Shown: piece by piece, positions 54,001 to 57,424 of the stretch
Layout of the letters: every line of letters begins with the position of its first letter
Numbering within the stretch: the stretch's first letter is position 1
From: Siphonodentalium dalli
Taxonomy: Eukaryota > Mollusca > Scaphopoda > Gadilida > Siphonodentaliidae
Assembly (NCBI GenBank): GCA_032622095.1
Contig: CP136062.1
Coordinates: forward strand, 140,696,351-140,760,350
Direction of reading: 5' to 3'
DNA: 64,000 bases
Notes under the pieces: generated by a model
What the model saw: only the letters and a program-made list of their open reading frames with translations
Databases searched by the model: none
What the model was told of the DNA's origin: nothing
Made by a program: the position numbers and the translations under genes

Positions 54001-54883
54001 GAAAATTAAGTGGGCCTTTAAATTGTAGAAATGTGATGCTAATGATCAACCTACATCAAAAGTTTACAAAATTACAAATTAACAGAGAAGTGGACTCTGG
54101 TTAGATTAAAATCCCTGGCCTTAGGATTCTAGTTAAATTATATAATGGACAACTTGGTCCGTTTTGACATTAGAAGAGTTAAGTAAATTTGGTGGTGCAC
54201 TATAATGCACTACATATCGTTTCATATTTGTACTGTGAGTGATGGTTTCATTAATTTATGGTAATATTATCAAATGCTAAAACATGTAGGAGGTGTAAAA
54301 TCTGAGCATTCAGGATCTTCTGCCTTCAACAAATTCTGTGATTTGTGGCAGCTTATCGCAGAATATTTGTGAAGACTCCATGCTTCCAAATTGCCAAATA
54401 ATACACTCAAGTGAGATCAGTTTGTTATAATTTCAACATTGCCAGATAGAAGTCAATAAATTACTTCCTCCCTTATAGTTTTCTTAACATATTTCGACTT
54501 GATAAAAACTAATTGAAAATATTTTCATAAATACATAAAGGCCAATTGTATTCTGAAACTACTATTGGGGGGGGGGGGGGGGGTGATTATTAGACTATTT
54601 TTCAATAGCAACAGATTTTTGTCAACAAATTTCAAAGTATCATATTTACACCCACCAATCTTACTGTATTAATGTAAAGATGTGTTTTGTATTTTGTAGT
54701 GAAACAATGACAATGAAAGACAGTGCAAACTCAATTTAGAAATAACTAAGGATTTTGTTTAATTGTAGCTCTTAATATTTTTGTGTGGCTTTTATACAGG
54801 TCAAGGCGTTGCAGAAAGATTTAATGCAACGGTACCAGGATTTAAAACAGTGGACTTCAGGTTGGAAGACTTATGAGCCATAG
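7093..54883 (+). CDS. LRRC27: LRRC27 orthologue, ten-exon coding region (whole span)
   Basis: Ten exons (7093-7368, 11300-11492, 13184-13333, 15950-16202, 31295-31462, 31980-32068, 37504-37586, 39809-39885, 48745-48871, 54800-54883) join in phase into 1,500 nt, 499 residues plus stop; vertebrate LRRC27 is of similar length (~530). Leucine-rich repeats occupy about residues 66-176, ending in the diagnostic NPLEFPP. The middle is variable. The C-terminal third is charged and coiled-coil-prone and ends with an LERKIKDHTLQM segment, which also resembles the vertebrate protein. The biochemical role of LRRC27 is not established; the LRRs imply protein binding. The gene spans 47.8 kb, its introns swollen by transposons. 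An extra in-phase exon inside the 15-kb intron 4 cannot be excluded. Confidence 0.9.
7413..7873. mobile_element. F6 inverted-repeat element, copy 1
   Basis: The ends TAATGGGGTCGTTGTCGTAA and its near reverse complement bound 461 bp. Inside are several inverted copies of a CATTTATGTA/GTGTGCATTTATG motif. A second copy lies at 8100-8595 with the same interior. The 50,588-51,023 element starts with a similar ATGGGGTCATTGTCACAA and may belong to the same superfamily. Located in LRRC27 intron 1. Confidence 0.75.
8100..8595. mobile_element. F6 inverted-repeat element, copy 2
   Basis: Same ends and order of internal motifs as 7413-7873, in the same orientation, 226 bp further on. Small insertions (for example near 8265-8300) distinguish the copies, so this is not a recent exact duplication. 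Confidence 0.75.
9136..9200. repeat. GC-rich palindrome
   Basis: GCGGGCCGCGGGCCGATAAT and its inverted counterpart ending at 9200 flank a short AGAAGCCTAG spacer. A similar palindrome around a GCGTTAATG/CATTAACG core lies at 10,698-10,745. These two and the palindromes at 9591 and 10,885 seem to be parts of one composite repeat region in LRRC27 intron 1. Confidence 0.6.
9591..9766. repeat. Long palindrome, copy 1 (AATAACATGATTT ends)
   Basis: A 176-bp inverted repeat: the left arm contains ATGGTTTATTAACGGCCCTC and GATTAACAGCCCTCGGGC, the right arm their reverse complements, around a CTCGACTTCGTCTC centre. The same palindrome is found again at 10,885-11,061. Non-coding. Confidence 0.75.
9771..10635. 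mobile_element. Inverted-repeat element with TAGTGATGTTCCGATAA ends
   Basis: Starts TAGTGATGTTCCGATAATG and ends with the inverted TTATCGGAACATCACTA, 865 bp apart. The subterminal regions also repeat CGATTTCCGATTCCGAT-like motifs. The terminus resembles hAT-type ends, but I could not see a convincing 8-bp target duplication. It is inserted directly after the 9591-9766 palindrome. Confidence 0.65.
10885..11061. repeat. Long palindrome, copy 2
   Basis: Second copy of the 9591-9766 palindrome in the same arrangement, with arms around CTCGACTTCGTCTCT. The upstream flank GGTAATAATAGTAA is also shared between the two copies, so the repeat unit extends beyond the palindrome. Confidence 0.75.
11156..11280 (+). 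mobile_element. F3 piggyBac-like MITE, right part, abutting LRRC27 exon 2
   Basis: Carries the F3 palindrome (AATAAGTTCAACAAATG with TTGTTGAACTTATTATC) and the right end TTTAGTAATAAAAGGGTTAA. Only 19 bp separate the end of this element from exon 2 at 11,300. The left end is missing. Confidence 0.7.
11300..11492 (+). CDS. LRRC27: LRRC27 exon 2 (leucine-rich repeats, residues 93-157)
   Basis: Bounded by TTTTTCAG and a GTTAGT donor; ends after the first base of a glycine codon. It encodes two and a half consecutive leucine-rich repeats: LYLEGNELVYLPDDFF, then LPNLKWLDLRRNQLCRLP, then LRNLLLEGNQLRSLPLELG. Spacing is the 23-24 residues typical of the family. The PNLKWLDLR stretch is the strongest single match to vertebrate LRRC27. 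Confidence 0.92.
11979..12056 (+). repeat. Source segment 1 of an inverted local duplication
   Basis: These 78 bases recur exactly, inverted, at 12,411-12,488, inside the interrupted right arm of an F1 MITE. Together with 11,827-11,893 and 10,067-10,094 they form the three donor segments of the rearrangement described at 12,230-12,607. Confidence 0.85.
12230..12607. mobile_element. F1 hairpin MITE copy A, right arm interrupted by inverted local copies
   Basis: Left end TACAGTAATGCCCTAAATAA, hairpin turn at about 12,340-12,350, right arm followed to CCCATAATT at 12,410. The arm then breaks off and resumes at 12,580 with GGAGTTGATTATTTAAGGAA and the end ATTACTGTA. The 169-bp filler is three inverted copies of nearby upstream DNA placed end to end. 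A TA target and CAGTAATG start are typical of Tc1/mariner-type MITEs. Confidence 0.85.
12623..12862 (+). mobile_element. F3 piggyBac-like MITE, right end lost
   Basis: Starts TTAACCCTTTCTTTACTGAA and carries the interior shared by F3 copies (ATTCATCTGCAGGGATGTTC, AAATTCAACAAACGGCC, ACTCATCAATTGAGTATTTA). The expected AAAGGGTTAA terminus is absent; similarity fades after TTTAGTAAAATAAG. Confidence 0.7.
13184..13333 (+). CDS. LRRC27: LRRC27 exon 3 (last leucine-rich repeat, residues 157-207)
   Basis: Bounded by ATTTCAG and AG|GTACAT. It completes the ELG glycine and gives LIKSLHGLNINNNPLEFPP, a terminal leucine-rich repeat whose PLEFPP ending is characteristic of LRRC27. It is followed by ILKFLAEMLAAKNELG, probably a helix capping the repeat domain, and ends one base into an aspartate codon. 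Confidence 0.92.
13350..13472. mobile_element. F3 stub fused to a half F1 MITE (copy B)
   Basis: ATTAACCCTTTCTATACTA, the first bases of F3, runs directly into AGAGCTTTCCGATGAATAGC at 13,367, which is the F1 hairpin turn. From there one full F1 arm follows to AGCATTACTGTA at 13,472. Only one of the two F1 arms is present. Confidence 0.75.
13888..15587 (+). mobile_element. HL-X Helentron-like element with tandem ~148-bp modules
   Basis: Opens with a hairpin (GTTTACCCATACCATAGTATGGTAAAC) whose arm recurs inverted at 15,548-15,563 (GGTATGGGTTAAACAT). A CCGTCCGTCCGT/CTGTCTGT tract follows, then modules of about 148-150 bp marked by GGAGTTATGGCCC (near 14,123, 14,273, 14,421, 14,568). After the inverted copy comes a 3' hairpin, GCCAATCGTGATCGGC. 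No target duplication was evident. The layout matches HL-E and HL-Z. Exact ends are uncertain by some bases. Confidence 0.6.
14356..15020. repeat. Exact 290-bp duplication with two poly-C runs
   Basis: 14,356-14,645 and 14,702-14,991 appear identical (290 bp each). The first is followed by 56 C (14,646-14,701), the second by 29 C (14,992-15,020). The duplicated block consists of HL-X modules. It may be real or an assembly error at the homopolymer. Confidence 0.85.
15950..16202 (+). CDS. LRRC27: LRRC27 exon 4 (acidic linker, residues 207-291)
   Basis: Follows TTCTTTTCAG and completes the aspartate begun in exon 3. It encodes an acidic, tyrosine-rich linker (DYNDQESGDYQYYEGEVEGG), a serine/asparagine stretch, and then ISYGEIRQQHVDKLKKAGAF-like sequence (VSYGEIRQQHVDKLKKAGAF at about residues 267-286). 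It ends at GATAA|GTATGT, two bases into a lysine codon. This part is poorly conserved in the family; its place in the gene rests on splice phase and order. Confidence 0.85.
16295..16725. mobile_element. F4 palindromic element, complete copy
   Basis: Bounded by inverted TGTGTCTGATATTTGCAGAA and its counterpart ending ...AAATGTCAGACACACC. Each end is itself a palindrome around GGGCTAGCATCACC-type cores. The centre contains the CATATTCGAGGTGACTTATG stretch shared with the copies at 1-262 and 39,432-39,765. It starts 93 bp after LRRC27 exon 4. Confidence 0.8.
17115..17377. mobile_element. F2 piggyBac-like MITE with paired palindromes
   Basis: TTAACCCTACCATGACTG at the left and ATCATGAAAGGGTTAA at the right give TTAA plus CCCTTTC-type ends, as in piggyBac-like transposons. 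Inside are two palindromes of the form TATATATGTGAGTCTCCC/GGGAGCCTCGCATATATA, separated by ~60 bp. Related copies: 20,655-20,915, 22,329-22,591, 31,062-31,228 and a fragment at 19,405-19,540. Confidence 0.8.
17542..17757. mobile_element. F1 hairpin MITE copy C, complete
   Basis: The best intact F1 copy: two arms of about 105 bp, nearly perfect inverted copies of each other, meeting at CTCTCAGTGAGAG near 17,643-17,656. The ends are CAGTAATGCCCTAAATAATC and the matching ...GGGCATTACTGTA. Any transcript through it would fold into a ~100-bp double-stranded hairpin. It has no coding capacity and serves as the reference for the copy at 60,305. Confidence 0.9.
18238..19262. mobile_element. hAT-like non-autonomous element
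   Basis: Ends TAGAGATGGGCGGTA and TACCGCCCATCTCTA are perfect inverted repeats; TAGAGATGGGC is a typical hAT-superfamily terminus. Flanking octamers GTATCTGT (18,230-18,237) and GTATCCTT (19,263-19,270) match at six of eight bases, as for an aged 8-bp target duplication. Subterminal regions are rich in ACCGATACCG motifs. No transposase frame is seen. Confidence 0.8.
19405..19540 (+). mobile_element. F2 MITE fragment
   Basis: Contains the F2 internal segment from CAATGCATTGACCTAACAAT through one palindrome (TATATATGCGAGGCTCCC ... CATATATAAGA) to ATCTTTAATGCTGCACCAGC. Both TTAA ends are lost. Confidence 0.65.
20391..20542. mobile_element. F1 hairpin MITE copy D, left arm largely deleted
   Basis: Starts with a partial end TACAGTAATGCCTTAAATA, immediately followed by a second end TACAGTAATGCCCTAAATCA, about 12 bp more of the left arm, and a jump to the hairpin turn TCTCAGTGAGAGC. 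The right arm is complete to GGGCATTACTGTA. Confidence 0.8.
20655..20915. mobile_element. F2 piggyBac-like MITE
   Basis: TTAACCCTTCCATGATT left end, TAATGAAAGGGTTAA right end, both palindromes present with several substitutions (CATATGCGTGTCTCCCACAG in the first). Confidence 0.8.
20916..22328. other. LRRC27 intron 4 sequence, nothing recognised
   Basis: AT-rich intronic sequence between two F2 copies. No exon, repeat family or structured element was recognised apart from short ATATAT and A runs. Confidence 0.5.
22329..22591. mobile_element. F2 piggyBac-like MITE, opposite orientation
   Basis: TTAACCCTTTCATGAAGGGA at the left and GTCATGTAAGGGTTAA at the right; the interior runs in the reverse sense compared with 17,115-17,377 (GCAGCATTAAAGATCCTGTG near the left end). 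Both palindromes are present. Confidence 0.8.
22857..22942. repeat. Short fold-back repeat
   Basis: TATAGAAGTGTCAGTTGCCG and its inverted counterpart CGGTATCTGACACTTCTATA flank a GAACAATATAC/GTATGTTGTTC continuation with a ~24-bp loop. A single copy, non-coding. Confidence 0.6.
22943..25827. other. LRRC27 intron 4 sequence, no gene recognised
   Basis: Contains a CT dinucleotide repeat at about 24,815-24,838 and short open frames. The 24,850-25,540 part shows weakly coding-like runs in more than one frame (for example MDAHHFKMYQGNPEQHELFQ near 25,075) that could be a decayed transposase or pseudogene, but I could not assign a family. Confidence 0.4.
25828..26609 (+). repeat. Direct tandem duplication, two ~388-bp copies
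   Basis: The block starting CAGTCACAAAAAATTGTTAA at 25,828 is repeated from 26,222 at a shift of 394 bp and ends near GAGTACTTT at 26,216 and 26,609. The copies differ at a few scattered bases and single-base indels; one indel shifts the frame of the otherwise matching open frames, which argues against coding selection. Confidence 0.85.
26610..27894. other. LRRC27 intron 4 sequence, nothing recognised
   Basis: AT-rich sequence without recognisable exons or repeats. Short open frames on both strands lack motifs or supportive splice sites. Confidence 0.5.
27895..28491. mobile_element. 597-bp element packed with CTTAAGCGCAATAAGG motifs
   Basis: Ends ATGGGAAGCCAAATTGACAT and the inverted ATGTCAATTTGGCTTCCCAT. 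Flanking octamers ATATTTCT (27,887-27,894) and ATGTTTCT (28,492-28,499) match at seven of eight bases, suggesting an 8-bp target duplication. The two sub-terminal regions contain many copies, in both orientations, of a TTAAGCGCAATAAGGA-like motif; the centre (about 28,095-28,220) does not. Confidence 0.75.
28504..30680. mobile_element. Outer hAT-like element, interrupted by an inner one
   Basis: Terminal repeats TAGTGTTGAAATGATTA and TAATCGTTTCAACACTA, flanked by a perfect 8-bp target duplication TTCTTTAG (28,496-28,503 and 30,681-30,688). Without the inner insertion the element would be about 1.07 kb. No transposase is recognisable; the open frame near 30,238-30,429 has no known motif. Located in LRRC27 intron 4, adjoining the 27,895-28,491 element. 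Confidence 0.85.
28939..30037. mobile_element. Inner hAT-like element nested in the outer one
   Basis: Begins TAGTGCTGGGCGGTTT and ends ATCATCCAGCACTA, flanked by a perfect 8-bp duplication AAGTTGAC (28,931-28,938 and 30,038-30,045). It is 1,099 bp long. Subterminal CGATTAATCG/AATATCG motifs are repeated. The open frame 29,199-29,396 lacks transposase motifs. Confidence 0.85.
31062..31228. mobile_element. F2 piggyBac-like MITE, one palindrome deleted
   Basis: TTAACCATTCCATGACTGGA left end, CATGAAAGGGTTAA right end. Only one of the two palindromes remains, so the copy is ~95 bp shorter than the others. It ends 66 bp before LRRC27 exon 5. Confidence 0.8.
31295..31462 (+). CDS. LRRC27: LRRC27 exon 5 (proline-rich motif and start of coiled coil, residues 291-347)
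   Basis: Follows ATTATAG and completes the lysine split by intron 4. It encodes SWKLEQYPEPPPPEFATSK and then the helical, charged MQEERRMAKVRELKEKQEAI. The RELKEKQ stretch resembles the LRELQEKQ region of vertebrate LRRC27. I end it at AG|GTTTGA, a weak donor, because the split arginine codon is completed in phase by exon 6. The frame that reads on past the donor soon stops. Confidence 0.85.
31980..32068 (+). CDS. LRRC27: LRRC27 exon 6 (coiled coil, residues 347-377)
   Basis: Between TTAATTTTAG and ACAG|GTGAGA, a strong donor. It encodes DESSLKEWRTDAKNMQQKKL, continuing the charged helix; the LKEWR motif parallels LQEWR in the vertebrate protein. It ends one base into an aspartate codon. Confidence 0.9.
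32090..32263 (+). mobile_element. F3 MITE, left part, split by HL-E copy 1
   Basis: F3 interior (GAATCTCCCATGAATTATAA, GGTCTATTATTCATCTGGAG, GGTGGGAAATGTTCAGATAT) stops at 32,263 where HL-E copy 1 begins. The rest of the same F3 unit (GAACATATTATCAGAACATTTCC, 33,519-33,590) follows directly after that element. Confidence 0.75.
32264..33518 (+). mobile_element. HL-E Helentron-like element, copy 1 (diverged)
   Basis: Starts TAGCTCAACTTGACAAAGTCAAGTTTGAGCTATTGCCATG, a hairpin, and ends AAGTTAAGCTACAGAGTCATTGGCACTTTCATT. The interior holds diverged ~160-bp modules marked by GCCATCTTGGATTT. It is more diverged than copies 2-4, so probably the oldest, and is inserted into an F3 MITE. Confidence 0.75.
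33519..33590 (+). mobile_element. F3 MITE, right part after HL-E insertion
   Basis: GAACATATTATCAGAACATT and AACTACTCGCCAGTGAGTAT continue the F3 sequence interrupted at 32,263. The terminal AAAGGGTTAA is not preserved. Confidence 0.7.
34148..37175 (+). mobile_element. HL-E Helentron-like element, copy 2, with tandem ~160-bp modules
   Basis: Starts TTAGCTCAACTTTACTTTGT and a hairpin ending AAAGTTTGAGCTATTGCCAT, then a GTGTGT/CGTCC tract. The body is a long run of tandem modules near 160 bp marked by CATGGCCGCCAGCAGCCATC, GCACGGGCTACAGGTCGTAC and ATGTAGATGGGAACGAGTCA. It closes with TAAGTTGAGCTACAGTGTCATTGACACTTTCATT, where AGTGTCATTGACACT can form a hairpin. Flanks show no target duplication. 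In LRRC27 intron 6. Confidence 0.85.
37504..37586 (+). CDS. LRRC27: LRRC27 exon 7 (residues 377-404)
   Basis: Between CATTTCAG and AAG|GTGAGC. It completes the aspartate of exon 6 and encodes FVDATSQAPFGVDKERMKVP followed by TNEERIK, ending in phase 0. No known motif; assigned by phase, good splice sites and position. Confidence 0.85.
37997..39346 (+). mobile_element. HL-E Helentron-like element, copy 3
   Basis: Same start (TTAGCTCAACTTACTTTGTT), GTGTGTGTGT tract and end (CTAAGTTGAGCTACAGTGTC ... CACTTTCATT) as the other copies, with fewer modules, giving 1.35 kb. It lies in LRRC27 intron 7 in the same orientation. Confidence 0.85.
39432..39765. mobile_element. F4 palindromic element, third copy
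   Basis: Left end CCAGACATTTGCAAGTCC and right end CAGCAAATGTCTGG are inverted; the left palindrome GAGGGTGAATTTAGTGATGC with its reverse complement is intact, the right palindrome is largely lost. It ends 43 bp before LRRC27 exon 8. Confidence 0.75.
39809..39885 (+). CDS. LRRC27: LRRC27 exon 8 (residues 405-430)
   Basis: Between TTCTTTACAG and AAAA|GTATGT. It encodes EDVKKAHEKVRRNVSPGTRQ and RIEDEK, a basic helical segment, and ends two bases into a lysine codon completed by exon 9. Confidence 0.88.
40255..40990 (+). mobile_element. HL-Y element with tandem modules (left part)
   Basis: Starts TATACCCTCGCAACAAAGTT with an inverted GGTATA after a G run (hairpin), then CGTCCATCGTCCGTGG and tandem modules of about 130-160 bp marked by CACCATGGGAACCTGTGCA and TTTTGGTGGAGTTAT. 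A TATACCCCCCGCCGG block closes the run near 40,990. The modules resemble HL-E modules in motif order. Similar modules reappear at 46,860-47,500, so a larger interrupted element is possible. Confidence 0.6.
40991..42007. other. LRRC27 intron 8 sequence, nothing recognised
   Basis: Unremarkable AT-rich sequence between HL-Y and HL-E copy 4. An open frame on the minus strand (40,965-41,294) lacks recognisable motifs. Confidence 0.45.
42008..46830 (+). mobile_element. HL-E Helentron-like element, copy 4, 4.8 kb with higher-order repeats
   Basis: Begins TTAGCTCAACTTACTTTTGT and its hairpin arm GTAAGTTTGAGCTATTGCC, followed by CCGTGTGTCCGTGTGTCC. About 28 modules near 160 bp follow. They come in recognisable subtypes (after TCGTACTGTTCGTCTGATC, TCGTAGCTTCGATCGGAAC or TTGTACCTTTGGTCTAATC) that repeat in blocks; segments starting at 43,936 and 44,419 match at a shift of 483 bp, three modules. 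It ends like copies 2 and 3. In LRRC27 intron 8. Confidence 0.85.
46860..47640 (+). mobile_element. HL-Y fragment containing a nested HL-Z element
   Basis: HL-Y-type module sequence (GAGTTATTGGCCTTCTTGAC; CATCAACCACCATGGGAACC) is split by HL-Z at 46,948-47,323. The right part runs to about 47,580 and an ATGGGGGGTATCCTTAG block near 47,628 may be the HL-Y end. Confidence 0.5.
46948..47323 (+). mobile_element. HL-Z small Helentron-like element
   Basis: Starts with a hairpin, TGTCCCCCGAAAAATTAATT with its complement TTTTTGGGGGAC, followed by CGTCCATCCGTTCGTCCGTC. The hairpin arm recurs inverted as TTTTCGGGGGACA near 47,287-47,300, followed by a 3' hairpin GGTCTGCTGACC and TTTTATT. It is ~376 bp, with no tandem modules, and appears inserted in HL-Y sequence. 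Confidence 0.6.
47919..47993 (+). mobile_element. F3 MITE fragment, right end
   Basis: TTGTTGAACTTATTATCTGA through GTATAGAAAGGGTTAA... i.e. TATCTAGTATAGAAAGGGTTAA minus the left two thirds of the element. The TTAA terminus is intact. Confidence 0.7.
48541..48654. mobile_element. Half F1 MITE (copy E)
   Basis: Starts exactly at the hairpin turn TCTCAGTGAGAGCTTTCC and contains one arm to GGGCATTACTGTA. The other arm is absent. It ends 90 bp before LRRC27 exon 9. Confidence 0.8.
48745..48871 (+). CDS. LRRC27: LRRC27 exon 9 (conserved C-terminal helix, residues 430-472)
   Basis: Follows ATTTTCAG and ends at ATA|GTACGT in phase 0. It encodes NNRIRQLERKIKDHTLQMHE, then RRKMPQGTPQEEMVAAQKEL. This is the best conserved part outside the repeats: vertebrate LRRC27 has an EEKIKQHVLQM helix followed by a similar PLEEM segment. 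Confidence 0.92.
49216..49476. mobile_element. F3 piggyBac-like MITE, full copy
   Basis: TTAACTCTTTTTATACTGAA to TATTTAGTATAGTTCTAAAGTGTTAA, 261 bp, with the internal palindrome GATAATAAGTTCATCGCAAT / TTTTTTGAACTTATTAT. In LRRC27 intron 9. Confidence 0.8.
50119..50312. mobile_element. F1 hairpin MITE copy F, left arm shortened
   Basis: TACAGTAATGCCCTAAATAA start, left arm followed to GATTTAGTCGAAAATATA, then a deletion of about 20 bp before the turn TCTCAGTGAGAGC. The right arm is complete. Substitutions relative to copy C go in both directions (A to G and G to A), unlike the copy at 60,305. Confidence 0.85.
50588..51023. mobile_element. Inverted-repeat element with ATGGGGTCATTGTCACAAGG ends
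   Basis: The left end and the right end (GCCTTGTGACAGTGACCCCATTA) are inverted, and both carry GCCAGCTTTTCAAAC/GTTTGAAAAGCTGGC subterminally. The right end has this subterminal block twice. Its terminus resembles F6. Confidence 0.65.
51472..51582 (+). repeat. 41-bp tandem repeat, nearly three units
   Basis: AGGGATTCGAATACACCCTA followed by TGATGCCACAATGTTCAGTAC repeats at 51,472, 51,513 and 51,554 with a few substitutions in the third unit. The interrupted third unit ends in a divergent GGCATTC. Confidence 0.85.
51901..52038. repeat. Fold-back repeat
   Basis: GAGCCGCGCTGTTTTGGGAT at the left and CCCAAAACTGTGTGGCTC at the right, with an inner inverted pair GTTTCGCGGAAGGATA / TATCCTTCCGCGAAAC around CCCGGCTCTTGGGG. 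Non-coding, in LRRC27 intron 9. Confidence 0.7.
53142..53490. mobile_element. MITE with TACTGTACACTAAATCCAG ends
   Basis: About 40 bp of each end are inverted copies (TGTACACTAAATCCAG ... ATTTATGGGACCAT), and the centre is a palindrome AATGAAAATGAGTTAATGAC / GAGTCATAAACTCATTTTCATT. It is 349 bp, non-coding, single copy here. Confidence 0.75.
53550..54021. mobile_element. F5 TTAA-bounded element, second full copy
   Basis: TTAAAGGCCCTCTTAATTTT start and AAAATTAAGTGGGCCTTTAA end, with an internal order identical to 4094-4577 but small deletions (for example after GAGTCGCCGATTAG). Confidence 0.75.
54567..54583 (+). repeat. Poly-G run
   Basis: Seventeen consecutive G within LRRC27 intron 9, about 216 bp before exon 10. 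Confidence 0.95.
54800..54883 (+). CDS. LRRC27: LRRC27 exon 10 (C-terminus and stop, residues 473-499)
   Basis: Follows TTTATACAG in phase 0 and encodes VKALQKDLMQRYQDLKQWTS and GWKTYEP before TAG. The first half continues the exon 9 helix as in the vertebrate protein; the vertebrate tail beyond this point is longer. A CAG|GTTGGA inside the exon could act as an alternative donor to further exons, but no continuation was found. Confidence 0.85.
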   Translation, partial: VKALQKDLMQRYQDLKQWTSGWKTYEP

Positions 54884-54935
54884 TCCCTTTTTGCTTGAAG
54901 CCTAACATACAAACTCCATCATTTTTTTGCAAAAG

Positions 54936-55184
54936 TTAACCCTTTCTATACTAAATGAATTCTCCCATTCAGCTATAAAAGTCTACATTGGAACAATCTA
55001 TTATTTATTTGGAGGGGTGGTCAGGTAATAAAAGCTGAGGGCAGACAGAAAAACAGATAATAATGATTCATATTCATTGGTGGGAAATGTTTAGATAATA
55101 AGTTCAACAAAGACCTATGGTCTGATTATCTGAATATTTCCTATGGGACGGAGTATCTAGTATAGTCTTTATTGAAAGGGTTAA
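54936..55184. mobile_element. F3 piggyBac-like MITE in the LRRC27 3' region
   Basis: TTAACCCTTTCTATACTAAA to CTTTATTGAAAGGGTTAA, beginning 52 bp after the stop codon. It contains the first AATAAA downstream of the stop (55,027-55,032), so the transcript's 3' end may lie within it. Confidence 0.8.
55027..55032 (+). terminator. Candidate LRRC27 polyadenylation signal AATAAA
   Basis: This is the first canonical AATAAA after the stop at 54,883, 144 bp downstream. It lies within an F3 MITE. A TATAAA variant near 54,975 is a weaker alternative. Position is the only evidence. Confidence 0.45.
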
Positions 55185-57188
55185 GTCAATTTCTTAACAG
55201 CCCGAAGCTTCAGACGAATTGGAACTGTAGACAGGGGACATCTAGGTTTGGTCTATTGTCTTGTATCGAGAATAACTTTTCATTTAATTCATTTTCTCAA
55301 GAAAAGTATCACAATTGCATAGGTCGGGTGTGACATACATTTGATGTTGAAAATGTCTTTTGAATAACTTGTGAATAACTTAAGGATTTTTATCTGGATG
55401 TGACCACCAGTTTTTAAGACGATTATCAGTTCTGATGTACATGTATGTAAATATCCTATGTTTATTCCATCCCATGGAGTCATAGAATAGTTACTGTTCT
55501 GATTTGGCTTGATTAGTGTTTCATAAGCTGGGATTCTGTTCTGTGTATATGGCGTGAATTCAGTGGTAACAATTTATGTAGTATATAATTTATTGCCAGA
55601 ATAGTTTCAACTGAATTTATTCCAATGTAGTTAGGCTTCCCTTGCTTAGCTGGCTGACCTTAATTCATGTGAACATTTAAAGTTATAATAGAATTCTGTT
55701 TGATACGTGAAAGAGGAATCCTTATTTATAATTCCCTTGCGATATGGATGGTGTGAAATAGTGCACAATATGTGCGATGGAATTGAAGATTAAACTTTAA
55801 TGTTATCATCTTTCAAGTGATAATTTCAAACAGCATTCTGTGTTTGATATAGTTTCATCAGAAACACCTAATATAGACTTTAATACACATGTCCAAAATA
55901 GTGATCTGAATGTAGCCATGATGTTTATATTTAGTCAATTTTAGTGGGGTGGATTTAATTTTAAGAATTTATAAGTAATCAAGTACATGTTTTTACATTG
56001 AAAAATGGTTAGTTAAAAAAGAAATTCTTATTTAGTGCTATACTAAACCAGATAATCCAATTAAATTAAGCCCCGATAATTACGATATGGATTATTCTAA
56101 AAGGAATTATGTTGAGTTTGTATGTTGAGGCCAAGCAATCCCTTCCCAGTAGAATAACATTGATAGAACCTCTGTTACAAAATCAGTTTACTTTATTGTA
56201 TGATGGATTAGTTTATCGATTAAAAGAAATAAACAAAGAACACAGAACAACAGAGAAAAAAATATTATATAAAATAATATAGAATAAAATATCATATTTA
56301 TGTTTCTATATGGCATATATCTTCTGTTTTCATTATACTTTGAATCAATTTTCTGAGTTTGATGACTCTAAAGAGCTCATTGAGAAATTCCTAGGTTAAC
56401 TTTGTGTTTATGGTTCAGGCTAATAATGTACGTAACTTTTAATTTGGTTGAATTGAAATAGTAAATATTAGTGTTTGTATTTGTAACATGGTTTTTGAAA
56501 TTGGACAAACTTTCGCTGGAGTATTATAAAAGCATAAATATAGTTTTAATATTAAAAATCTATAATGATTGCTTCCCTGCTGTTAAATTTTGTCATCTGA
56601 CGTTGAATAATAGTTTTAACAAATTATTCTCTTATTTAACAAGCCTCCAAATTCCTCTGGAATTGAAATGTCTTTGTTCATGTAAGTTTTGAAATACGAA
56701 TGTGATTGTTCTTAAATGATAAACTCTGTTCTTGATAAATATATGGTGGTCACTTTGGTTTCTCAATTTGCACCAGTTCACTTTTCAATCTGAATGAGAT
56801 ATTTTCTATAATGATTTCTCAGTGTTATAGTTAAAACTTTTTTCTGGCTGTGTTGACAAGAATATCTAGCTTTTTTTTTATTTCTCCATCTTCGTAGATA
56901 TATTGTACATGTATCTTTAGCTGTTGGCTGTTTTCTGTTAATTTTAAAGGGTCATCTGGTGTGTATGTCATATATTGATCAAAATTTATATTAACATTTG
57001 CTGGAAAGCTCATTGAAAGTACAAAGGTAAAGTGTCCATGTCAGTGGGCAGTTTTTCTATTTACAAAATTCCAGTTATGGTCTTTTATGATGGTGAAATC
57101 CAACATTTCATACGAATCATGTGATTTGCTACACGATAGTGAAATAGGTGACTTTCAAAAATACCGCGTCTGGAGCGTCAGCCATGGA
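55185..57188. other. Intergenic sequence, nothing recognised
   Basis: AT-rich sequence with no conserved open frame, exon or repeat family recognised. Candidate late 3' UTR of LRRC27 at its left edge. Confidence 0.5.
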
Positions 57189-57207
57189 TATTCCCATCAA
57201 AGATACG

Positions 57208-57424
57208 TTACACACTGAACTACATGGTATATTCATCTTTATTCACAAGAAAAGATTCTATGAGATCTGTTTAAAATTTATTATTTTTGTACGAAATAGC
57301 TTAAGTACCTTTTGAATCATTTATTATTATGACGTAGCAGGTCAAGGTCATTTGTCCACTCGTTATGTATATAAGCAAGTGGACTCACAGTAAACGGCCT
57401 CTTTTTCTCTTGTGACAAGATTCG
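57208..57424 (+). repeat. Left inverted terminal repeat of the DIRS-like element
   Basis: TTACACACTGAACTACATGG through AAACGGCCTCTTTTTCTCTT to CAAGATTCG; inverted at 61,791-62,013 with a few substitutions and short indels (for example an extra TTTCAT-type hexamer in the right copy). Confidence 0.9.
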
